DNA of 64,000 bases, from positions 428,189 through 492,188 of the forward strand of contig NZ_CAADHO010000005.1 in the NCBI RefSeq assembly GCF_900699765.1. The letters are read 5' to 3'. A program made the translations under genes and the position numbers. The notes beneath the pieces were generated by a model, which was not told the DNA's origin, did no database searches, and saw only the letters and a list, made by a program, of their open reading frames with translations. How positions within the stretch are numbered: the first letter of the stretch is position 1; every line of letters starts with the position of its first letter. The stretch is from Desulfoluna butyratoxydans (lineage in GTDB: Bacteria; Desulfobacterota; Desulfobacteria; Desulfobacterales; Desulfolunaceae). Of this stretch, positions 44,372 through 53,660 are shown piece by piece.

Positions 44372-44886
44372 CACACATCTCCTTCATCAGTATGCGGAAG
44401 GGCGGTGCGGCAACGCGCCCCTCGGGGTCCCCATCATTGCCGTGGGTCACGGGTTGTGTTCCCGCTCCATGGAATGTCCCCAAGGAGGATGCCCTGCGGG
44501 CATCCTGTTCAACTCTTCCGTCGGTAACTCCGGATGGATGTCAAAAAAATCAGTCTGGTCAATTCAACAGCACCCGGGCCATGTTTCCGCTCGCGCCAAA
44601 ACCTGCGCGCCGGAAAACCCTTTCCAAAGTATCCTTTCAAATATAATCACACCAGCCGGCAGCGCCCCATGGCAACACCGGCTCTTCAACCTGCCTCCTC
44701 CCACGGGGAGGCAAGGGGCCCCCTTTTCACCAATCCCTTAAAAAAACAGGAGCCCCCATCATTCAAAAAAACGGAATGTACACACAAATGACTCGCCCGT
44801 CAACGTCTGTTCAAGGGCCTTCACCAAGGGAAAACGTGTTTACCCCAGGGCGATACGGTCCCGGCAGGCCCCCCCTGCACGGTGCC
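44372..44886. other. intergenic region, 515 bp
   Basis: Between the FCD regulator start and the end of the PPDK-like gene (both minus). Short open frames occur on the plus strand but have neither ribosome-binding sites nor protein-like composition. No terminator recognised. Confidence 0.45.
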
Positions 44887-47856
44887 TCAGGCTGGCGGTA
44901 ACAGAACGCTTACAGCATGGCGCCCGTCCACCTTCATCACGCACGGGACCTCGAAGCTGGCAAGGGCCGTAAACTCGCCGTCCACGGCCACGGGCTGCTC
45001 AAGGAGCCATTCCATGTCGAAAAAGTCGCCCCGCTCCGCCAGGATGGAGACGTAGTTGATGCCCAGGGCCGTGATGTTATGGAAAAAGTGGGACCCCTGG
45101 GACGGGTCGGCCTTAAGGTCCGCGTGGCTGCTCTCGATGATGCCGCATACCTCGGAGATCTCCTCCCAGGTCACGGGGATCCCCAGCCAGCGGTCTGCCG
45201 ATCCCCAGCGCCCCGGCCCCAGCAGCAGGTACTTCTCCCCTCGCCTGGCCATCTCCGCGTTCATGCGGCCGATCTCACGGGCGATCTCCCGGGTGTTCTT
45301 CAAATCAAAGGTATCGGGCTTCACATAGAGGATATGAGTGACGGGCTGCCCCTTGACATTTCCCAGGGCGTGGGAGGAAACACTGACCCCGGCGGCCTTC
45401 TCTTCATCGGTGATCACCACGTCTGCCAGCTCGTCCCGATCAGTCATGGGACGGATCTGAAGCAGAACAAAGCGCCCCTGCTCACCGGGCTTGAGGGGAA
45501 GCTCCACGGCAAACTCGATCTCCACGGAACAGCCCATGCCCTGGGAACCGACCTCAAGGACCTTTGACAGGAGCTCAGGCAGCGGGAACATGTTGTATTT
45601 AAGGATCCTGTCAAAGGTCAACACCTTGGGGCCTCGACACTGGTGGCCGTACCGGATGGTGTTTTCCTCCCGGACATAGGTCCCGGAAAGGAAAGAGGCC
45701 GGCCCGGCGTCGTCCAGGTCACGGATGTTGAGCTTTTCAATCTCCGAGTTGAGGGTCATGACGGAGCGCCGCGCCTTTGCCCCCACCTTCAGGGCATACA
45801 GGCTCTGCTGGGCGTTCTTCAGGATCTCTTCCACCCGGGAAAACTGGGGAAGGATATGGGGGCGTCGCGGGGAAAACCGCAGGGCCTGCTCCCCTTCCAC
45901 CACGGTACGCCCAAGCCCCATGGCGATGGCGGCGATGCCTTCATCCGCCTCCATCTTGCCGAAGGGATAGTAGTTGTAGGACTGGGCCACCCCCGAGACG
46001 GCCGGGTAGTAGTAGTCGCCCCACCTGCGGCCGGAGACCTCCTGGATGATCACCGCCATCTTCTCCTCTTCGGTGCGATGCCCCACCCGACGGGCGAAAC
46101 TCTTGGGCCCCTGGAAATAGGTGGAGGCGTAGACAAGCTTCACCGCGGAGATGAGCTGATTCAGCCTCACCTCCAGCTCTGCATCGTCGTTGGAGATCAT
46201 GCAGGTATGGTACAGGCCCGCATAGGCCATGAACTGCGCATCTTCAAACAGGGCCGAGGAACGGACGGCAAGGGGGTGGTTGATCTCCTTTAAAAATGCA
46301 CGGAGTTCCTCGTCGATCCAGCCGGGGAAAGTGGCGTCCTGGAACAGCTCGATCACCTCTTCATCGGGCAAATCGGCCTTGGCCACCCACTTCAGGTCGT
46401 TCTCCCGCACAAAGGCGTCAAAGCCCTCGGTGGAGATGACCAGGGTCTGGGGCAGGGAAATTTCAACGCCCCCGAAGCTGTCGTGGAGTTCCGGGTGATG
46501 GCGAAGCAGGGTGGAGGCAAAAACGAGGCCCCGGGCTTTTCCCCCCAGGGACCCGCTCCCGATTTTCAGAAACTCGGTCTCCGGGTCAAATTCATCGGCA
46601 TCAAACTGAACCACCACCCCCTTCTGGCGGTTGCGGCGCCGTTCCTGGATATTCTTGAGGATAAAGGCCTTCATGTCGGCAATGTTGCCCATGAAATCTT
46701 CATCCGTGGCCGGACGCAGCCTGTTTGCCAGGAGGGTCTCGGAACGGGCGAAAAACCAGCGGGAAAAATCATTTTTCTTCCAGTGGTTGTAAAAATACTC
46801 GTCCGGGATATCGACCAGTTTTTTCTCAAGGGCACGGAAGTTGGGGGCCCGGCAGAGCTCCCCCCCGTCGCTGTCCCGAAACACAAAATCCCCGAAGCCC
46901 AGCTGGTTTACAAAATAGTGGTGGAAGTCACCGGACAGGGAGGGAGAGTTCTTGTCCACGAAATAGATACCGAGCTCATCGGCAACGCTGCGGTTGGACG
47001 ACTCGGTGCTGGCCATCATCAGGGGGATATCGGCCTGTTCCCCCTGGATGTGGGAGAGCACCAGGTACCCGGAATCGTCGCACACGGCACCGTCCCGGGG
47101 GAAACTGGCATCGGAAATCACCCCGAGGATGTACTCCTTGTACTCTTCGTAGATCTCCATGGCCTCTTCATAGCTCTGGGTCACGAGAATCTTGGGCCGG
47201 GCCCGCATGGTCAGCAGCCGGTGCTCATGGTTCAGGACCTCCTCCATGACGTCCTGGACCTGGGTCACCACCTCTTTGTAAAGGATGGGCAGGATGGCCG
47301 ACGTGTACAGGGGAGAGTCCTCCACCATCAAAATGATACGGACACCGGCCTTGTCGGTGTCGTGGGCCACATTGAGGCGGTCTTCCTCGCTTTTGATCAG
47401 GGCCAGGAGGATGTCGGCGTTTCCGGTCCACACGTACATGCGGTCCACGCCCCGGGACTTGGACCGAACCGGGTCAAACTGGCTGGGCAGGGGGCTGTGG
47501 GTGAGCAACACAACGGGGATGTTCGGGCACTTGCGCTTGATCTCCTCCCCCAGGGTGAAGGCATCCATGTCCACGAGGCGCAACATGGTGACCACCATAT
47601 CAAAGGAACGCTTCTCCAGCATGTCCAGGGCCTCTTCGGCCGTAGACACCCAGGTCAGGCGCGGGGGACGGCTCAGGTTGAGCCCCCGGTACTCGGTGAC
47701 GATCTTTTCGGAAAGGCGCCCGTCCTCTTCCATGATGCACGCATCATACAGGCTGGACACCAACAGGATTTCCCTGATTTTACAGGGCATCAACTCATAG
47801 AACACCTTAAACCGGGAATCAAATTCTTCCATGGACAACCTGCCGTTTTGTGTCAA
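44887..47856 (-). CDS. receiver-like / PEP-pyruvate-binding (PPDK N-terminal) fusion protein
   Basis: 989 residues. Residues about 28-160 form a receiver-like domain whose phospho-Asp position is not Asp (VVTMLRLVDMD); residues about 172-310 form a second receiver-like domain that keeps acidic residues (MVEDSPLY) and Asp in VISDASFPRDG. From about 430 there is an ATP-grasp PEP/pyruvate-binding domain (GSLGGKARGL, PQTLVISTEGFDAF, LAVRSSALFEDAQ, QEVSGRRWGDYYYP) ending QIRPM, then a 170-residue tail with LLGPGRWGSADRWLG. The phospho-histidine and PEP-binding domains of PEP synthase are missing, so it is not PpsA. TTG start chosen because AAGGAGG lies seven bases upstream. Function unknown; perhaps a regulated phosphotransfer protein. 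Confidence 0.82.
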   Translation of the reverse strand: MTQNGRLSMEEFDSRFKVFYELMPCKIREILLVSSLYDACIMEEDGRLSEKIVTEYRGLNLSRPPRLTWVSTAEEALDMLEKRSFDMVVTMLRLVDMDAFTLGEEIKRKCPNIPVVLLTHSPLPSQFDPVRSKSRGVDRMYVWTGNADILLALIKSEEDRLNVAHDTDKAGVRIILMVEDSPLYTSAILPILYKEVVTQVQDVMEEVLNHEHRLLTMRARPKILVTQSYEEAMEIYEEYKEYILGVISDASFPRDGAVCDDSGYLVLSHIQGEQADIPLMMASTESSNRSVADELGIYFVDKNSPSLSGDFHHYFVNQLGFGDFVFRDSDGGELCRAPNFRALEKKLVDIPDEYFYNHWKKNDFSRWFFARSETLLANRLRPATDEDFMGNIADMKAFILKNIQERRRNRQKGVVVQFDADEFDPETEFLKIGSGSLGGKARGLVFASTLLRHHPELHDSFGGVEISLPQTLVISTEGFDAFVRENDLKWVAKADLPDEEVIELFQDATFPGWIDEELRAFLKEINHPLAVRSSALFEDAQFMAYAGLYHTCMISNDDAELEVRLNQLISAVKLVYASTYFQGPKSFARRVGHRTEEEKMAVIIQEVSGRRWGDYYYPAVSGVAQSYNYYPFGKMEADEGIAAIAMGLGRTVVEGEQALRFSPRRPHILPQFSRVEEILKNAQQSLYALKVGAKARRSVMTLNSEIEKLNIRDLDDAGPASFLSGTYVREENTIRYGHQCRGPKVLTFDRILKYNMFPLPELLSKVLEVGSQGMGCSVEIEFAVELPLKPGEQGRFVLLQIRPMTDRDELADVVITDEEKAAGVSVSSHALGNVKGQPVTHILYVKPDTFDLKNTREIAREIGRMNAEMARRGEKYLLLGPGRWGSADRWLGIPVTWEEISEVCGIIESSHADLKADPSQGSHFFHNITALGINYVSILAERGDFFDMEWLLEQPVAVDGEFTALASFEVPCVMKVDGRHAVSVLLPPA

Positions 47857-47886
47857 TCCACACCCTCCTTCGTACCGAATCTCAGA

Positions 47887-47937
47887 TGATATATACCGCT
47901 TGCCATGATTTACAAAGGGGCACCTTTTGATATATCA
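47887..47937 (-). promoter_or_regulatory. two TGATATATCA-like sites upstream of the PPDK-like gene
   Basis: TGATATATAC at 47887-47896 and the palindrome TGATATATCA at 47928-47937, 41 bases apart, 30-80 bases before the TTG start. The same decamer is the core of a perfect 20-base palindrome upstream of gdhA (62062-62081). Confidence 0.5.
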
Positions 47938-48229
47938 GACACCAAATACCAATGCAAGCGCCAGGCATGGGAAGCTTTGCCACCACACCCCGCACAGGGC
48001 CTGGGGATCTGGGGCCTCCAAGGGTCCTTGGCCCCTCAGTTCCGGCCTGTTTCCCGGACTTTCCGCCGGAAAGCGACTCCAACGGATTGACTTTTCAACG
48101 AGACTGGATTAAGCCCATGGCTGATAAAACAGGCATCCGATGCTTGGGCAACAGGAGAAACAACCGCCCCGGACACAGGTGCCGTCATACGTTAAAAAAG
48201 AAACAAACCCCAATAGTGAGGCCACCCAC

Positions 48230-49078
48230 ATGGACGTCATCGGTTCAATTCACGAGATGCAGAGCTTAAGCGACAGCCTGAGGCAACAGGGAAAACGTAT
48301 CGCCTTTGTACCCACCATGGGCTTTCTCCACGACGGGCACCTCTCCCTCATGCGGGAGGCAAAGAAACACGCAGATATCCTGGTCACCAGTATCTTTGTA
48401 AACCCGGCCCAGTTCGGCCCCAACGAGGATCTGGACGCCTACCCCCGGGCCATGGAGAGCGACCTGGCCAAGTCCCGGGACGCGGGCGTGGACGTGGTGT
48501 TCACCCCCACCAGCGATCAGATCTACCCCGAGGGCTACGAGACCTACGTTCAGCTGGAGACCCTGCCCAACCACCTCTGCGGCCTCTCCCGACCCGTCTT
48601 TTTCAAGGGGATCACCACGGTGGTCACCAAGCTCTTTCACATCGTCAAGCCCCATGTGGCCGTCTTCGGTGAAAAGGACTTTCAGCAGCTTGCCATCATC
48701 CGCCGCATGGTCAAAGACCTGAACATGGACATCGAGATCATCGGCGGAACCCTCATCCGGGAAGCAGACGGCCTGGCCATGAGCTCCCGCAACGCCTACT
48801 TAAGCGATGACGAGCGCACCGAAGCCCTTCGCCTCAGCCAGTCTCTGTCAAAGGCCCGGGAGATGATCACAGCCGGAGAGACCCAGGCCGCCGCCATCAA
48901 GGCCATGACCGAGACCCACCTGTCCGGCTGCCCGGACATGACCATCGACTACATCTCCCTGTGCGACCCCGAAACCCTGGACGAGGTGGAGACCGTCACC
49001 TCTCCCACCCTCATGGCCCTTGCCGTGATGCTGGGCAAAACCCGGCTCATCGACAACACGGTGCTGGTGCCGCAATAA
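48230..49078 (+). CDS. panC: pantothenate synthetase
   Basis: 283 residues. Joins pantoate and beta-alanine with ATP. PTMGFLHDGHLSLMREAK is the HIGH-type nucleotide motif, SIFVNPAQFGPNEDLDAYPR and FGEKDFQQLAIIRRMV follow, and GLAMSSRNAYLS is the KMSKS-like loop. ATG at 48230 has GTGAGG upstream; 30 further in-frame codons have no support. The lipoprotein gene starts nine bases after its stop, so the two are co-transcribed. panB and panD are elsewhere. Confidence 0.97.
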   Translation: MDVIGSIHEMQSLSDSLRQQGKRIAFVPTMGFLHDGHLSLMREAKKHADILVTSIFVNPAQFGPNEDLDAYPRAMESDLAKSRDAGVDVVFTPTSDQIYPEGYETYVQLETLPNHLCGLSRPVFFKGITTVVTKLFHIVKPHVAVFGEKDFQQLAIIRRMVKDLNMDIEIIGGTLIREADGLAMSSRNAYLSDDERTEALRLSQSLSKAREMITAGETQAAAIKAMTETHLSGCPDMTIDYISLCDPETLDEVETVTSPTLMALAVMLGKTRLIDNTVLVPQ

Positions 49079-49087
49079 GGAGTCACC

Positions 49088-49522
49088 ATGAAAACCAGAA
49101 ACCTGATACGAAAAATGACGGCCATCGCCCTGTTGACGGCCGTCCTGAACCTCACGGCCTGCGGGTACCTCCTCTACCCCGAGCGCAAGGGACAATCCGG
49201 CGGCAGGCTCGATACCGCCGTGTTTCTCCTGGATGCCGCAGGGCTCCTGTTCGGCATCATCCCGGGGGTGATTGCCTTTGCCGTGGATATCTCCACCGGG
49301 ACCATTTACGTGCCCCAGGGGGATAAATCCATCATAGACAAGCATCTCAAGCAGGCGGGCATGTCCCCGGTGAAGGTCCCGGACCTCGACAGGGAGCTCC
49401 TGGCCGACAAGCTCTCCATGGAGCTGGGCCGTCCCATCACCGCTGAGATGATCCGACTCTACGAGGCATCCCCGGACACCCGCATGGCTCTGGCGGCCAT
49501 GGATGTCACGGTTCTCAAGTGA
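49088..49522 (+). CDS. conserved lipoprotein of unknown function
   Basis: 144 residues. Signal peptide with lipobox LTAC (cysteine near residue 25), then GYLLYPERKGQSGG and a hydrophobic AAGLLFGIIPGVIAFAVDIS segment followed by GTIYVP. This CGYLLYPER...PGVIAFAVD pattern occurs in small lipoproteins of many proteobacteria without an assigned role. AAGGAG is placed well before the ATG. Downstream of panC in the same transcript, ended by the terminator at 49588-49628. Confidence 0.75.
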   Translation: MKTRNLIRKMTAIALLTAVLNLTACGYLLYPERKGQSGGRLDTAVFLLDAAGLLFGIIPGVIAFAVDISTGTIYVPQGDKSIIDKHLKQAGMSPVKVPDLDRELLADKLSMELGRPITAEMIRLYEASPDTRMALAAMDVTVLK

Positions 49523-49587
49523 TGCTCACGTCATTGTAAGCACCCATACCCCGGCCTCCCGTCAATGGGGGCCCATGGTTACCAAAC

Positions 49588-49628
49588 AAAAAAACCGGTC
49601 TCGGCATGACATGCCGGGACCGGTTTTT
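49588..49628 (+). terminator. terminator after the panC-lipoprotein unit
   Basis: Long stem: AAAACCGGTC and CGGCAT pair with ATGCCG and GACCGGTTTT; T run follows. Confidence 0.9.
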
Positions 49629-49653
49629 GCGTATTTAAAGTAAATAAAAAAAG

Positions 49654-49765
49654 ACATCCGGCGGCGAGGTGAGCCACCTCGAAAACTGATTGCCCTTGCG
49701 CTTCGTCCCTCGTTTCTCGGGCCAAATCAAGTGAAATTCATTTAAGAAGAATTTTTAAAATCTGT
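49654..49765. repeat. dispersed repeat, copy R7 (partial)
   Basis: ATCCGGCGGCGAGGTGAGCC ACCTCGAAAACTG ... CTCGTTTCTCGGGCCAAATC, matching the left modules of R2 and R3. It stops where R8 begins, as if R8 inserted into or next to it. Confidence 0.7.
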
Positions 49766-49959
49766 GTAACTATTCAGCTATGCCTCCGGCGGGTCGCTTT
49801 TTTAAAAAAAAGCTCCGCAAAAAACTCTTCTAAGGCAGAAAATGTCGAAATTGTTTCGGCGTAGCCTGGAAGGCTTACTTAAGACCTGTTTGTCAAACTT
49901 TTTAAAAGTTTGGCCCCCGGCAGGGCCGCCGGAGGCTTTTTTCGGGCTGAATCGTTATG
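49766..49959. mobile_element. MITE-like element, copy R8
   Basis: Left end GTAACTATTCAGCT is identical to R3; right end GGGCTGAATCGTTATGC is a divergent inverted copy. Inside are GCCTCCGGCGG near the left and ACCTGTTTGTCAAACTTTTT ... GGCAGGGCCGCCGGAGGC at the right. The right end contains the TAA stop (minus strand, 49955-49957) of the TauE/SafE gene. Confidence 0.72.
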
Positions 49960-50740
49960 CGATATGAAGCACGTTGGCGAGGATGATGAACACACCCGTG
50001 GCCAGGAGCACCCAGAAGACGATCTTTCGGAAAAGGGCCGCATCCACCCGATGATGGACCACCTCACCGATGAGAATGCCCACCAGCAGAAACGGCAGGG
50101 ACCAGACCAGGTTGAGGAGGCTCTGGCCCATGGCGGCGCCCTGGGTGATCACGGCGCCCATGTTGGAGAGGATGGGATCAAAGGTGGCGTCGGTGGCAAT
50201 GAGAAAGGTGTTGACCGAAACCCACAGGAGGCTCAGGGTGGCCCGGAACTCTCCTTTGTCCCGGAGCTTGCGCGTGGCATAGAGGACCACAAAGGGACCG
50301 CCCGTGGCAAAGGCACCGTGAAGAACACCGCCCAACACCAGGAGCACGTAGTAGACCCACTCGGGGATGGTGACGCGAAGCTGGATGCCGCCGTACTCTT
50401 TTTTCAGCTGCATGATGGAGGTGCAGACAATGAAGATCCCCAAAAGCAGCTTCAGGGTGTCGCTGGGAAAATGGTTGAAGAGGTAAATACCCGCGGGCAT
50501 GCCCAGGCCAACCAGGGCCACGATGATGCCGAACTGGCGCCAGTTGATGTGGCGAAACTTCGTTGAGACGAGGTAGGCGCCCAGGATCCAGGTCAACACG
50601 GCCAACAGAATCTTGGCCTCATAGATCCCCAGGATCCAGGTCACAAAGGGAAAAGCGAGAACAGTACACCCAAAGCCGGTAATCACTTCCAGGGTGTGGG
50701 TAAGGAACACCACGATACCGGTCAAGAGAAAGGTCATCAT
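49955..50740 (-). CDS. sulfite exporter TauE/SafE family permease
   Basis: 261 residues, eight or so membrane helices in two similar halves (GITGFGCTVLAFPFVTWILG-like motif near residue 20; GGVLHGAFATGGPFVVLYA near 150), the TauE/SafE (DUF81) pattern. Members export sulfite, sulfoacetate or other organosulfonates, though many are uncharacterised. AAGGATG precedes the ATG. Its stop codon is supplied by element R8. It lies beside an FCD regulator and a TauABC-type importer, which makes sulfonate metabolism a reasonable guess. Confidence 0.88.
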   Translation of the reverse strand: MMTFLLTGIVVFLTHTLEVITGFGCTVLAFPFVTWILGIYEAKILLAVLTWILGAYLVSTKFRHINWRQFGIIVALVGLGMPAGIYLFNHFPSDTLKLLLGIFIVCTSIMQLKKEYGGIQLRVTIPEWVYYVLLVLGGVLHGAFATGGPFVVLYATRKLRDKGEFRATLSLLWVSVNTFLIATDATFDPILSNMGAVITQGAAMGQSLLNLVWSLPFLLVGILIGEVVHHRVDAALFRKIVFWVLLATGVFIILANVLHIA

Positions 50741-50854
50741 GCGTCAAACATCCTTCGTACATAACGGTCGGGGCCGGAGAACCGAAAACATGCTGCCCCC
50801 TGCCCCCTTCCGGCTCGGTACCACAGCAGGCTCCCACCTGTGTTTAAAACCACG

Positions 50855-50896
50855 AAGACGGGTAAAGCAGCCTTGCTGCGTTCACCCGTCTTTTTT
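50855..50896 (+). terminator. terminator-like hairpin
   Basis: AAGACGGGT ... ACCCGTCTT with inner GCAGC/GCTGC, T run on the plus strand. Lies between two minus-strand genes; it may end the FCD regulator transcript or an antisense transcript. Confidence 0.6.
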
Positions 50897-50955
50897 CATA
50901 TTGATCGCACCCCGGGCCTGACCCCCGGGATGATATAGCCTGTGTTTCCTGACCC

Positions 50956-51672
50956 TCACTCCCCGGCCAGGGCCACCTCTTCCTTGGTGGCCTGCTTGTA
51001 AAAGCGCCGGATATGGTCTTCCTGCTTCTCAAAAGACCAGTGGATATCCCGCAGAAACGCCGTGGCGGACTCCCGGTCCCCGGAGCGCAGCAGCTCGATG
51101 AGGTGCTCGTGCTCGTCGCAGTTGACGGTCTCCCACTCCGGAATGCAGGAGCGGGACAGAAAATCGTAGAGCCTCTGCTTGATGCGCTTCAGGATGCGAA
51201 GCATCTGGCGGTTGTCCGACAACGAGAGAAACGCATCATGAAAGTCGATGTTGAGCTGGTAGAAGCGATCCGTGTCCTTTTCGGCCATGGCCTCTTTCAT
51301 CTCGTTGTTGATGGCCTCCATGGACGCGATGCAGGAGGCGTCGATGCGGTGAAACAGGCGGTTGATCATCTCGGACTCAAAGGCCCTGCAGATCTCCCAG
51401 GACTCGCGCACGTCCGAAAGGGTCAGCCGGTTGACCATCACCCCACGCCGGGGGAGGATGGTGACAAAACCGTCGCACTCCAGTTGAATCAGCGCCTCGC
51501 GCAGGGGGGTCTTGCTGATGCCCATGCTCCGGCTGATCTCGTTGGTGTTCACCAACTGTCCGGGCTGCAGGTTGCCTTTGTTGATATCATTGCGAAGGTA
51601 ATCGTAAATTTGTTCGCGCAGGGGTTGAACGTTAATCACCCCGCTTTCCCCCTGTCTTGCTGACGACTGCAT
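50956..51672 (-). CDS. GntR family regulator, FadR/FCD subfamily (paralogue)
   Basis: 238 residues. Winged helix (PLREQIYDYLRNDINKG, ISKTPLREALIQLECDGFVT, ILPRRGVMVNRL) and FCD domain (WEICRAFESEMINRLF, FHDAFLSLSDNRQMLRI, HEHLIELLRSGD). Strongly similar along its whole length to the regulator at 43679-44371, so the two arose by duplication. AAGGAAGGA precedes the ATG. Placed between the TauE/SafE gene and the importer operon on the same strand; likely local regulator of the uptake/transamination genes. Confidence 0.92.
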   Translation of the reverse strand: MQSSARQGESGVINVQPLREQIYDYLRNDINKGNLQPGQLVNTNEISRSMGISKTPLREALIQLECDGFVTILPRRGVMVNRLTLSDVRESWEICRAFESEMINRLFHRIDASCIASMEAINNEMKEAMAEKDTDRFYQLNIDFHDAFLSLSDNRQMLRILKRIKQRLYDFLSRSCIPEWETVNCDEHEHLIELLRSGDRESATAFLRDIHWSFEKQEDHIRRFYKQATKEEVALAGE

Positions 51673-52013
51673 GGTCCTTCCTTATGGTCTTTTATTTCAG
51701 GCAAACAGGGGTCGATCCGGCCTCATGGCCCTTGGAGCCCCCTGTGCCTTGTATTGCAAATTATCTGATATTTTATATTATATATTTTATGAAATATCCA
51801 GCACAGAGTATTCTTCATTGAACACCACGCACAAAACAGATGAATCCGTTAAAACCCGGCCCCTTGCCCGTCAGACACACACTCTGTGCCGCGGCCAAAG
51901 GCCCTCCCACTAAAAAAAAAACACCGTAACCCCTTCCCGGGTCCCGCCCGGCAGGCCTCCACCTTTCCCATGAAAGATGAAGGGCCCGCCGATGTGCGGT
52001 AAACGCGTTTGGG
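51673..52013. other. intergenic region with an AT-rich tract
   Basis: 341 bp. An AT-rich stretch at about 51758-51800 (containing ATCTGATATTTTATATTATA) is the likely FCD regulator promoter and operator region; it shares only half of the TGATATATCA motif. No gene seen. Confidence 0.5.
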
Positions 52014-52790
52014 TTACAAGGTCAACTCCGAGGCCTCGGTAATTTCATGGCGAAGCTTCAAAAATTCATGGTCGGTAAATTTCCTGGGTCGCGGCAGGTT
52101 GACCTCGTACACCTCGCGGATGCGACCGGGCAGCTTGCCCTCCATGCAGATGATGCGATCCCCTAAATACAGGGCCTCATCGATGTTGTTGGTGACAAAG
52201 ATGACGGTTCGTTTCTCCTGCTCCCAGATGCGGACGGTCTCCTGCTCCATGTAGATACGGGTCTGGGCGTCAAGCTGGCCGAAGGGTTCGTCCAGGAGCA
52301 TCACCTCGGGCTGGTTGGCGTAGGCCCTTGCAATGCCCACGCGCTGCTTCATACCGCCGGAGAGCTGGTGGGGAAATTTGCTCTCAAAGCCCTGGAGGCC
52401 CACCATGTCGATATAGTGCTGGGCCACCTTTCGGCGCTCCTCCTTACCGACCCCGCGGAGCTTCGGGCCCATCTCCACGTTGCCCATGACGGTTCGCCAG
52501 GCAAAGAGCATGTAGCTCTGGAACACGAGGCCCCGGTCCTGTCCCGGACCGTCCACCTCCTTGCCGTTGATGACCACGCTGCCGGTGGTGGGGGTTTCAA
52601 GGCCCGCCATAATCCTCAAGAGAGTACTCTTCCCGCACTGACCGGGCCCTAAGATCACCACAAACTCGTTCTCTTCCACATCAAGGCTAATGTCTTCAAG
52701 AACATGGACCTTCTGGCTCCCCTTCTGGATGAACGTCTTGCTGATGTTCCGACAGGAAATTTTTGCGTTTGTGTTTCCGTTTTCAGCCAT
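52014..52790 (-). CDS. NitT/TauT-type ABC importer ATPase 1 (H-loop His replaced)
   Basis: 258 residues. Walker A GPGQCGKST (48-56), Q-loop Gln91, canonical signature LSGGM (143-147), Walker B VMLLDEP with its glutamate, and D-loop GQLD. The H-loop, normally FVTH, reads FVTNN (Asn201), so the switch histidine is missing. It energises import with permeases encoded directly upstream. ATG at 52790 follows GGAGG by 14 bases and lies after the permease stop; a GTG at 52835 inside the permease end is an alternative. See ATPase 2 at 55999-56754 for the complementary defect. Confidence 0.92.
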   Translation of the reverse strand: MAENGNTNAKISCRNISKTFIQKGSQKVHVLEDISLDVEENEFVVILGPGQCGKSTLLRIMAGLETPTTGSVVINGKEVDGPGQDRGLVFQSYMLFAWRTVMGNVEMGPKLRGVGKEERRKVAQHYIDMVGLQGFESKFPHQLSGGMKQRVGIARAYANQPEVMLLDEPFGQLDAQTRIYMEQETVRIWEQEKRTVIFVTNNIDEALYLGDRIICMEGKLPGRIREVYEVNLPRPRKFTDHEFLKLRHEITEASELTL

Positions 52791-52815
52791 TGTCTTGTTT
52801 CCATCCTCCAATAGG

Positions 52816-53655
52816 TTAGAGTCCCTCGATTTCACGCTTCCAGGGGCAGAGCACTTTTTCCAGCAATCCCACCAGCTGCGATGTCAGAAGTGCCGCAAGG
52901 GCGATGGCCACCATGCCCCCCAAGACCATGGCAGGACGACCCAGGTTCATGCCCTTGATGATGACGTACCCCAGGCCGGAGCGGGCACTGACGAGCTCAG
53001 CTGCCAGCACGCAGGTCCAGGCGATACTAAGGGAAATCTGGAGCCCTGCAAAGATGGAAGGAAAGGCCGCGGGAAAGCAGACCTGAAGGATCTCATCCCG
53101 CCGGTTGCCGCCCAGGACCCGGACCACATCGTAAAGTTCGGGCTCCACCAGGCGCACCCCGTTGTAGGAGTTCAACAGGCAGGGCACAAAGGTCCCGATG
53201 ATGATGATAAAGACCTTGGAGGGCTCCCCGATACCGAACCAGAGAATGGAGATGGAGATCCAGGCAATGGGGGGCATGGGTTTCATGAGGTCGAAGATCG
53301 GCTTGACGATGGCGTTGACGTACTTGTTCAGGGCCATCATCAGCCCCAGGGGCACGGCCACAAGGGACGCAATGGAAAAGCCGATGAGGATGCGCCGGGT
53401 ACTGGCCCAGACATGGCCCCACAAAGAGTTGCCGGCCAGGCGGTGGGTGATCATGTACCCCATGTACTCCACCACCTCCAGGGGACGGGCCAGGGAGCTG
53501 CCCAGGATCTTTTTGTAGGCCACATAGTCCCACAGCCCGAAAAAACAGGTCAGGGAGACGGCGTAGAGGAACCACTTGTTCATCAAAACGGTCTTCACCG
53601 TGATGGGGCTCCGCTCCTTGGCCGTCGATTGGGTTTCGTTGGCAATTGATGTCAC
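52816..53655 (-). CDS. NitT/TauT-type ABC permease 1
   Basis: 279 residues with six membrane helices. SSLARPLEVVEYM follows the first helix, and the EAA loop reads RVLGGNRRDEILQVCFPAAFPSIFAGLQ (quoted in part: LGGNRRDEILQVCFPAAFPS), the ATPase-contact motif. PMPPIAWISISILWFGIGEPSK is the TauC/SsuC-type segment, here truncated to PPIAWISISILWFGIG. GTG start with AGGAGG eight bases upstream. Starts five bases after the stop of permease 2. It probably pairs with permease 2 as a heterodimer. Confidence 0.92.
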   Translation of the reverse strand: MTSIANETQSTAKERSPITVKTVLMNKWFLYAVSLTCFFGLWDYVAYKKILGSSLARPLEVVEYMGYMITHRLAGNSLWGHVWASTRRILIGFSIASLVAVPLGLMMALNKYVNAIVKPIFDLMKPMPPIAWISISILWFGIGEPSKVFIIIIGTFVPCLLNSYNGVRLVEPELYDVVRVLGGNRRDEILQVCFPAAFPSIFAGLQISLSIAWTCVLAAELVSARSGLGYVIIKGMNLGRPAMVLGGMVAIALAALLTSQLVGLLEKVLCPWKREIEGL

Positions 53656-53660
53656 GTGTC

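Noticed and set aside
44392..44886. Short plus-strand frames in the gap before the PPDK-like gene
   Set aside because: No ribosome-binding sites, low-complexity basic composition, overlapping each other in all frames.
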